Below are positions 56,828 to 64,000 of a stretch of DNA of 64,000 nucleotides, piece by piece. Under the pieces are notes generated by a model. That model was not told the DNA's origin and ran no database searches. It saw only the letters and a program-made list of their open reading frames with translations. The position numbers and the translations under genes were made by a program. The stretch covers positions 11,545,001 through 11,609,000 of the forward strand of contig NC_072800.1 of assembly GCF_028583425.1 (NCBI RefSeq), read 5' to 3'. Source of the stretch: Eublepharis macularius. Taxonomy: Eukaryota > Chordata > Lepidosauria > Squamata > Eublepharidae. Numbering within the stretch: the first letter of the stretch is position 1; every line of letters begins with the position of its first letter.

Positions 56828-57682
56828 GTAATGGCATAGTTTGGCAAATCAAGTCAAGTGTAGTGAAAAGCTCCTGTAACAAAATGACAGTTGTGTGCCA
56901 TGGCTTGTTTTTAGTTATCCCTTTGTTTATACTTCACCATTTAAGTGGTTACAATGGTATATGAATTGTTTTACATGTAAAAACATTCAATATGTCAGTT
57001 GCTTTAAACATAAATTACCTCTACAAAAGACCAAGGTACATTTACCTCATTGTGTATATAAATTTTAATATTTTTTTCAGAACATTCTCAAAGTTGGTAT
57101 TTTCATGTCTCTTAAAATATGGGTGTTACACCAAGAAATGTTCAACTTTGTTGGTACTTAACTGTGGCTGTGATCCAAAGCTTAGCATATGCTTGGATGC
57201 CTCTCAGAGCCTCCCGCTAAGGCAAGGTTTCCCTGCCGACCTCCATTTTGATGTGCTCTTATGTAGATGTGCGCCTCAGAGATGATCTCATTGGGGAAGC
57301 CTTACCTGGGTGGGAACTCTGTGCACGTAGCACGTGCATGTTTAAAAAGGCTCTGGATCGAGTCATTTGTGTATTTTGTCTTGTGCCCAAACTGCATACT
57401 TCTGATTCCAGTGTTGTATTTTTTGCGTACATGTTTGCTGTTTTAACAGTGCAGCACCAGCCTTTCCAGACCTATGTGGGTAATAACATACTTTTTTTTA
57501 CATTTTGGATGATAGATTTTGAGATTCTGTACCGATAAGTGTCACTTTTAAAGCCTTACTGAATTGTTCTTTTTCCCCATATTTGCCTGATAATTATGTA
57601 TTTGTAGAGACATGCCAGTGGATTGTAAATAATAATAGATGAGTGATAATTATTGTTAAGTGCTAACACTACAGTAGAAAAG

Positions 57683-57688
57683 AATAAA
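57683..57688 (+). promoter_or_regulatory. TGFBR1 distal poly(A) signal AATAAA
   Basis: AATAAA in AGAATAAAGCAATGACAG, followed about 35 nt later by a T/GT-rich downstream element. No equally good signal with such context was noticed earlier in the 3'UTR. Confidence 0.55.
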
Positions 57689-57705
57689 GCAATGACAGAT
57701 TTTCT

Positions 57706-58137
57706 TTTTTAGTAGATACGTGTGTGTGTTGTTTTGGGGAAATTATGCTTGAATTATGTCAAATATAATCGTTATTTGTGACACCCCCCCCCAAGGTGAG
57801 ACTAGGTAGGTTTTTAGACCACAACCTAATATTTTAAATTCATACGGGACAGTATATCCTTGTTTTTAAGCACATGACCATTTATCACATACCACAAACT
57901 ACTTTTTAAACTCCCTCTAGGTTTCAAAAACATTTGTTGTGCAAAATAGGAAAGCGGTTGCATGCAGGAGGTGGGACTAGATGGCCCCAGAGGTCCCTTC
58001 CAACCCTATGATTCTAAATGCCCCTTCTAGTTCAGAGCTAGAATTCCTTGCATTCTGGCCTTCTGTTTCAATTGATTTTATAACTATTGGTTTGACAAAA
58101 CCAAGCTGTTGTCTGGGAAACTGAACCAGGAAACCCT
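57706..58137. other. intergenic; contains a CR1 3' tail at about 57958-58016
   Basis: GGTGGGACTAGATGGCCCC, then CCCTTCCAACCCTATGATTC is a CR1-type terminus in plus orientation. Confidence 0.6.
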
Positions 58138-58275
58138 GGCCGTTTTCACACTGCTTACTGGCCACGGAACATCGCGCCAAGCTCCCGGAACGACAGCGTC
58201 TTCGTGGTGCGATTTTGCGCGAGAACGGCAGCTTGGTGCGATGTTCCGTGGCAGGTAAGCAGTGTGAAAACGGCC
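58138..58275. mobile_element. short MITE with GGCCGTTTTCACACTG ends
   Basis: GGCCGTTTTCACACTGCTTA, then CACGGAACATCGCGCCAAGC pairs with GCTTGGTGCGATGTTCCGTG and TAAGCAGTGTGAAAACGGCC, giving arms of about 50 bp around a core of about 35 bp. A 3-bp CCT flank is possible but weak as a TSD. One related arm lies at about 10178-10260. Superfamily not assigned. Confidence 0.75.
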
Positions 58276-58905
58276 CCTCATTCATACATGGTGTGTTAAA
58301 TATAAGTAAACAGAAAAATTAGATGGAATGTCCTGAATTCAAAATATAATTGACTGGGGATGAAGTGAGAAACTGTTTGCAAAATAATTATGCTACTTGG
58401 GTGCCATTAAAACTTGGCGACGACTCTTTTAACATGTTTTATTGATCACTGTTTAGTGAGCTTTATAAGTATTTGTGTAAGAATGTCTTCTCCCAATAAT
58501 CTTGTGAGATAGCTAATTTTGCAATAATTTTCCCAAGCCACCAAGAAAACATCGTAGTTGTCAAATTTGAACCTGGATCTAATGTATCTTCTTTCAACAC
58601 ACCAGCTACTGTACAGTATTGGCATCCTTACTATGTGGTGCACAGACTAGTTGTTGAAACCTCAATCTTTGCTGTAATCCATGTAGTTTAATGATGCATT
58701 TCTCACAGTGCGATCCTATGCGGAATTACTCCCACTAAACCCATTGGAATAACTCTGTATAGGGTTACGCTGTAACTATCCTAGATCAACCCCTTCTGTA
58801 TTTCTGCTGATTACTGTGCTTACCTGCCAAGAAACAAATGTGATTTTTATAACTTTGTATTAATTGATCAGTAAGGCAGGAATCTTTGTGGATTGGGATT
58901 CATAG
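58276..58905. other. intergenic, unassigned
   Basis: Nothing that I can name. Confidence 0.4.
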
Positions 58906-58909
58906 TACA

Positions 58910-59048
58910 AAAAGAGCAAAATTCAGGTCCAGTAGCACCTTAGAGATCAACTAGATTTCCAACTAGATTACCCTGGAAATCTAATTGGTCTCTAAGGTGC
59001 TACTGGACCTGATTCTTGCTCTTCTGTTACAACTACCCACCTGAAACT
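58910..59048. repeat. short family-B-like palindrome
   Basis: AGGTCCAGTAGCACCTTAGA, then GATCAACTAGATTTCCA pairs with GGAAATCTAATTGGTCTC and TAAGGTGCTACTGGACCTG. A compact foldback related to family B. Confidence 0.7.
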
Positions 59049-60500
59049 ATAACTCAAAAAGTTACGTTAAAAAAGAATTTTAACTTACTGATCATCCACA
59101 CTGCATAGAATCCTTGAATGATGAAAATGTGTCCATTCATACACTCTGAATTAAAAAAGCATATTCCTGGGATGTCTCAATTTAAGCAATGGCATAAAAG
59201 AATTTATTGCATGTAGCAACCATTTATTTATTGGATTTTGTGCCTTGCTGCTTCTCTTAACTGCATCATAACGCAAGGGTATTAGTCATCCCTTCTGACA
59301 GACAGGAATAATTCCAGCTCCGCCTCTCCTGTGGAAACAGCCAATAAGAGCTGGTGGAATACTGGGTTAGTGACAGTTGAAATTCCCTTGCAAGATCAGT
59401 TTAGGCAGTTACCAAGGGGGAGAAGGTTTTTAGACTGCTAAGGAGAAGCAGCAGGGGAAAAGCTGGCCGTAACCCTGGCTGGCTTGAAGTTGTGGGCTAT
59501 AACGCACACATGAACATAAACACACTGGTCACAACCAATGGGTCTTAATTAAATGGTGGCAGCATATTGGGGAAGTGAACACTGAATTCTCCAATAGCCT
59601 TGTTCAGGAGCTGGGTGAGGGGAAGAAAATATAGGGAATGCCTATCTGGTGAAGCCTCTGGGAAGAGGAGAGAGAGGACCCGGTGTGGATTTGGATCTGG
59701 GCTTTCTGCCTGAAAAGAAAAAGTTAGGTGGCGTATTGTGGCTGACCTTAACTGCCTGGGAAGCCCCAAACCTGTGAAGGGAGCTTTAAGGTGGGTGGCA
59801 GTGTGTAAAGGGGGTCACATCCCCAGAGACTTTGTCCTTGTAGTAGAGCTGTAATTGAAAATAGGATTGTGCAATCCAGATCTGAAATTTGGAGGAAGGG
59901 GGACCCAGATATTTGCTAATCCAGCTAAATCTGTTTCTCCCAAATGAAATCAGAGAATCTAGCATCCATTCCAGGAACCCGGATGCAGACCCCCAGGTAA
60001 ATCCAAGAAATGTGGTTTCAGCCTCTGGCTGGCTCTTTCCTTGGCTTCTCCCCCTTTTTTCCAAAAATGGACGGAGAGTGAGTGACCAATCAGTGCAAGA
60101 GTTCCTTGTCTGCCTGGCTTCTGTGAGTAATACTAGTTCAATTGGACTAAGTTGCAACAGTGTTGCTTGCTTCATTTTGGTTTGGGTGGAATTCTCTGGT
60201 TTGATATAATTCTCTGGTTTGAAGCTGGTCCCCTTGATTCACTTTGGTTCTGTTGGGCTTCTTTTTGTATATGGAAGTGTGCCTTTGGCCACTGGCAGTC
60301 TTGTTCCTGTGTGTTTCTGCCTGAAAGCCTGCTTGAAAACATTTCCCCCCCATAAACAATGTAGAGTGGTGGCGGGGGGTGGGGGGGAGAGACCTTCTCC
60401 AAGACCCATAGAATTGGTCCAGTCTTCCTGAAACTTGGATATTTTTTTAGAGGACAATCCCAGCAACTTTGGTGGAGTTTGCTTGAAAAACGCCACTCCC
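59049..60500. other. intergenic, unassigned
   Basis: No gene, RNA or confident repeat was identified; ORFs on both strands are short and unconvincing. Confidence 0.4.
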
Positions 60501-60849
60501 AACTAGACATGGGCATGAACAGGGAAAAAAATGAACACGCTGTTCATAGTTCATTGCTGTTGACGAACACGAATAGACGAACAGTAATGAACATGTCCCG
60601 TTAACGAACATGTTCGGTGTTCATTGTTCATGGGGGCCAGAACGACCCCGTTGGACATAGAGAGCCCATATTCACAGGGAGTGTTCAGTAGGCTCACCTC
60701 CAGCCATCCCCCAAGTTTGGTCAAGATTGCAATACGTATCTTGGAGTTATACATTCCCAAATTCGATGCCCCCAGGAAACTCCCAGTCGATACAATTGGA
60801 GCCATAAGTTGACTTTGGCCCCATTTACAAGTGGAGGACTTGAACAGGA

Positions 60850-61520
60850 ACCGCCTCCCCTCTAGGGGGTGGGGGGTTTGACCGCTTGCCGGCGGCACCT
60901 CCCATGTGCCCGCCTGCCAGTCCTCAAGAGTACTACACTGCACTTTCCTGCGCAAACAGGGATGTGGGTGATGAGTGCAGCCGCCGGGCCTGGTGGGCTT
61001 GGGGAGGCAGTGGCAGGCTGCCTCCCCTCTAGGGGGTTGGGGATCTGGCTGCTTGCTGGCAGCACCCCCATGTGCCTGCCCACCAGACCTTAGAGTACTT
61101 TCCTGCGGAGACAGGGACGTGGGTGATGAGTGCGGCTGCCGGGCTTGGTGGGTTCGGTGAGGTGGTGGCAGGCCACCGCCCCTCTAGGGGGTGGGAGGTT
61201 TGGCCCCTTGCCGGCGGCACCCCCATGTGCCCGCCCGCCAGTCCTCAGAGTACTACATTGCACTTTCCTGCGCAAACGGATGTGGGTGATGAGTGCGGCT
61301 GCCGGGCCTGGTGGGCTCAGGGAGGCAGTGGCGGGCTGCCTCCCCTCTAGGGGGCGAGGGTCTGGCTGCTCGCCAGTGGCACCCCCATGTGCCCACCCGC
61401 CAGGCCTCAGAGTACTGCTCTGCACTTTCCTGCTCAGACAGGGATGGGGGTGATGAGTGCGGCCGCCAGGCCTAGTGGGCTTGGGGAGGCGGTGGCGGGC
61501 CACCTCTCATGTAGGGGGCA
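60850..61520. repeat. satellite array A in the hAT element, period about 160 bp
   Basis: CCTCTAGGGGGTGGG-type phrases recur at about 60854, 61021, 61178, 61339 and 61503. Between them GGCACCCCCATGTGCCCGCC and GGATGTGGGTGATGAGTGCG also repeat. About four units. Confidence 0.88.
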
Positions 61521-61539
61521 GTGGGGTCTGGCCACTGAT

Positions 61540-63320
61540 GGCTGACATCACCCATCTTCCTGCCTTCACGGAAAGGACGGGAGGGAGAGGAGGTGTCGTT
61601 TGGAGGGGTCAGAGTGTTCCAGAGAGGGAGAGGTTGAAAGAGGGAACAGGAACTGGGAAGATCCCAACAGTTGTGAGGCCTCATCTGAGGATCCCACTGA
61701 GGTACTCAGTGGTGGCAGCTAACATCACCCACCCTGCCTTCACAGAAAGGATGGAATGGACAGGACAGGACAGGAGGGTTCAGAGCGATTCCAGAGAGGG
61801 CAAGGTTCAAAGAGGGACGGTGAATTTGTTAGAGAGAGAAGGACAGTGTTACCACTTTCTGGCCGCCTTGAGGAGCAGGACCAGGAAACACCCAAACATT
61901 TGTGAGCCTTCATCTTTGAAATCCACTGATCTTGTCAGCGGCGGAAGCAGCCATCACCCACCCTCCTGCCTTCATGGAAAGGATGGGATGGACAGGGCAG
62001 GAGAGCTTGTTGGGAAGAGTTGAAGCGGTTCCACAGAGGGTGAGGTTCAAAGAGGGACGGGAAGCTTGACAGGGAGAGGGGGACAAAGAGGACCCCAACA
62101 TCCACCGTGTCGGATTGTGCAGACTGCTCTGGCAGAGGCTTGTCCACCCCTCCTGTGTCACAGTGGAGGCTGCCATCAACATCACTTATCTTCCTGCCTT
62201 CACAGAAAGGAATTGAGTCACGGGACCCAATCCCCCCATGCACAGGGGCAACAGCAGGTGCCCATGGCTAGGGGTGCACCATGCAGCAAAACTGTTGCAT
62301 GCAGAAAAGCTTTTGAGCTGCCCCTCGTGCCCAAAAGCAGCTGCAGCAGACAGCACCCACCTTCCTGCCTTCACGGAAAGGGTCGGAGGGACCCATTCCC
62401 CCCTGCTCAGAGGGGATAGTAGGAGCCATGGAAAGGGGGGCACCGTGCGGTACAACTCTATCAGCAACAGCACCAGAGCTGTCCCTTGTGGCTAAAAGCA
62501 GCGGCAGCTGACATCACCCACCTTCCTGCCTTTGCTGAAAAGACGGGATGGGCAGGACAGGAGAGGTTGGGAGGCAACTGAGCGGTTCCAGAGAGGGAGA
62601 GGTTGAAAGAGGGAACATCCAGGACCTTGTCGGGGAGAGGAGTACAAAAGGTTGTTTGTCACAGCCGCAATGCGGAGCTGGACTGAGAAGGCCCAAAGGC
62701 GACGGCAGTGCCATGGTCGTCCCCCGTGCCCAAAGGCGGGGGCAGCTGACATGACCCACCTTCCTGCCTTCACGGACAGGATGAGATGGACAGGAGAGGA
62801 GAGGTCGTTGGGAGGGGTCTGAGAGGTTCCAGAAAGGGAAAGTTTGAAAGAGGGACCGTCAGGGAACTTCTCCAGGAGACGAGGACAAAGGCTTCCTGGC
62901 CTCATTGTGGAGCCGGACTGGGAAGGCTGAAAGGCAGCGGCAGTGCCGTGGTAGTCTCCCGTGCCCAAAGGCGGCGGCAGCTGACATGACCCACCTTCCT
63001 GCCTTCACGGACAGGACAGGATGGGCAGGACAGGAGAGGTCGTTGTGAAGGGTCATTCCGGTTCCATCCACAGAAGGTGAGGATGAAAGAGGGACCGTCC
63101 GGGAACTTGCCAAGGAGAGGACACAATGGGCAGGACAAGTTGTGAGGATGGGTCGTATTGGTGCCATCCAGAGAGGGAGAGGTTGAAAGAGGGAGTGTCT
63201 GGGAACTTATCTGAGAGAGTAGGACAACAGGTTACCAGCTGTGGAAGCAGCCCCGAGAACCGACGAGGATTGGAGCCTGCTGTGCAGGAGCTTGGCCTAG
63301 AACCACAATAGACGGGGAGG
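61540..63320. repeat. satellite array B in the hAT element, period about 160-240 bp
   Basis: ACCCACCTTCCTGCCTTCAC, then GGAAAGGACGGGATGGACAG recurs at about 61545, 61720, 61950, 62170, 62345, 62510, 62745 and 62985, with GGTTCCAGAGAGGGAGAGGT later in most units. Period varies by internal indels. The many ORFs here are tandem readings. Confidence 0.88.
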
Positions 63321-63321
63321 C

Positions 63322-64000
63322 TCAGAGCCCAGGTAGGTCCAGGTCCAAGGAGGGATACCCAAGGAGGTTGAGGTTGAGGTTGAGGTTGAGCTTGACGAAG
63401 GTCAACATGTCCACCAGGTCCAGGTGCAGACGTACGCGGCAGGGACAGAGGAAGTCTCCCAGGTGGGAGAACACCCGCTCGCTCTGCACGCTGGTGGGAG
63501 GGCAGGACAGGATGTTGGTTGCCATGATGGACAGGTCCAGCCATACAGCAGATTTACTTGTCCAGTACTCCAACGGTTTGAAGTGGGGCAGCTCGGTGGG
63601 CTCCACGAGGTACTCCCACACCATAGCCCCTGCCAAGTCCTCAGCACTGTGAGAGAAGTGTCCACTGTGTTGCAGCCAACCACACAGCCCACCAACGAGA
63701 CCCAGAGATCAAGTGGAGCCATTTGGGTGGGTCTCTCCTGGCGTGGCTCTCTTCCCAACTCCCCCCTCCTCCTCCTCCTGCGCCGCCCACCTCTCGCTCC
63801 TGCCCGCTTCCCTCAGGCCTGCCTTCTCTTTCTGGAAACGGAGCACCGCTGTGCAGAGCTCCTTTTTCCAGTGCTGCATCTGACCCGCCTGCGTGGCGAT
63901 GCTGCCCTTGATGCGGGGGTTACTGAGGGAGGCCATTTGGCACGGCACCTCGTGGCGCAGAGGATGCAAGCGCTTGGCCACGCACACCTGGATCCTCCTC
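63322..64000 (-). pseudogene. hAT-family transposase, C-terminal part, one in-frame stop
   Basis: One minus-strand frame stays open from the window edge except for a TGA at 63711-63709. It reads RIQVCVAKRLHPLRHEVPCQ, then SNPRIKGSIATQAGQMQHWK, and after the stop EYLVEPTELPHFKPLEYW, SIMATNILSCPPTSVQSERV and FSHLGD…R. The sequence is the hAT C-terminal dimerisation signature (…YW…, iLs.P.TSv.SERvFS). It ends in a Leu-Asn run encoded by a GGTTGA microsatellite. The N-terminal zinc finger and catalytic core lie beyond the window. Known hAT transposases cut and paste DNA with 8-bp TSDs. Confidence 0.8.

Larger units (their letters stand above)
54030..57705 (+). other. TGFBR1: TGFBR1 3'UTR
   Basis: The sequence after the stop is AT-rich and non-coding up to an AATAAA at 57683 followed by a GT-rich element (TGTGTGTGTTGTTTTGGGG, 57721). 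A long 3'UTR is normal for this gene. It contains a foldback hAT MITE (56568-56827), a CA microsatellite (56264-56295) and an unassigned minus-strand segment near 55000-55400. The cleavage site is inferred, and shorter alternative ends are possible. Confidence 0.65.
60504..64000 (-). mobile_element. large hAT transposon, 3' part, continuing beyond the window
   Basis: The plus-strand left edge TAGACATGGGCATGAACAG matches the TAGAGATGGGC terminal inverted repeat of the elements at 13139 and 18595, followed by dense GAACA/TGTTC subterminal motifs (60540-60640). The minus strand carries a hAT transposase C-terminus at 63322-64000. Two satellite arrays (60850-61520 and 61540-63320) lie between. 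The far terminus and most of the transposase lie right of the window, so the TSD cannot be checked. Confidence 0.75.

Noticed and set aside
60869..63167. Numerous ORFs of 60-190 aa on both strands
   Set aside because: They are readings of the two satellite arrays inside the hAT element and repeat the same peptide phrases unit after unit.

Overview
This window is nuclear DNA of a vertebrate, almost certainly a squamate reptile (a lizard in the broad sense; species not determined). Two spliced, plus-strand vertebrate genes can be read exon by exon. The repeats have a reptilian flavour: CR1 and L2-like LINE tails, L1 copies with target-site duplications (TSDs), tRNA-derived and 5S-rRNA-derived SINEs, hAT foldback elements, Helitrons and LTR remnants. 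There are no bacterial-style operons, and nearly all long ORFs are chance readings of GC-rich or repetitive DNA.

Layout. (1) 1-10.65 kb holds the last four coding exons of COL15A1 (collagen XV): a hinge exon at 393-433, then three exons that encode the whole C-terminal endostatin-like (restin) domain and end at a TAA at 10646-10648. The introns carry an L2-like LINE, a retroviral LTR with leader, an L1 tail, a 5S-derived SINE and a hairpin-rich GC repeat. (2) 10.65-27.3 kb is intergenic and dense in mobile elements. It includes two hAT elements with TAGAGATGGGC ends, four foldback hAT MITEs, an LTR-like block and SINEs. (3) 27.36-28.6 kb is a CpG island with CCAAT and GC boxes. It is the TGFBR1 promoter and first exon. 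(4) 27.86-57.7 kb is complete TGFBR1 (TGF-beta receptor type I, ALK5). All nine coding exons join in frame with consensus splice sites into a 513-residue receptor, or 509 residues if a second acceptor 12 nt into exon 3 is used. A 3'UTR of about 3.7 kb ends near an AATAAA at 57683. (5) 57.7-60.5 kb is intergenic. (6) 60.5 kb to the end is the 3' part of a large minus-strand hAT transposon. It holds two internal satellite arrays and a transposase C-terminus with one in-frame stop.

The COL15A1-TGFBR1 order and orientation match what I recall of human 9q22. COL15A1 makes a basement-membrane proteoglycan. TGFBR1 is the signalling serine/threonine kinase receptor for TGF-beta. They are neighbours, not an operon.

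The most interesting signals are these: a foldback hAT family with four perfect 8-bp TSDs, one copy filling most of TGFBR1 intron 8 and another lying in its 3'UTR; two Helitrons carrying the same minisatellite; a large hAT element with satellite expansions; a tandem splice acceptor in TGFBR1 exon 3; and isolated GC-rich blocks inside TGFBR1 introns 1 and 6.
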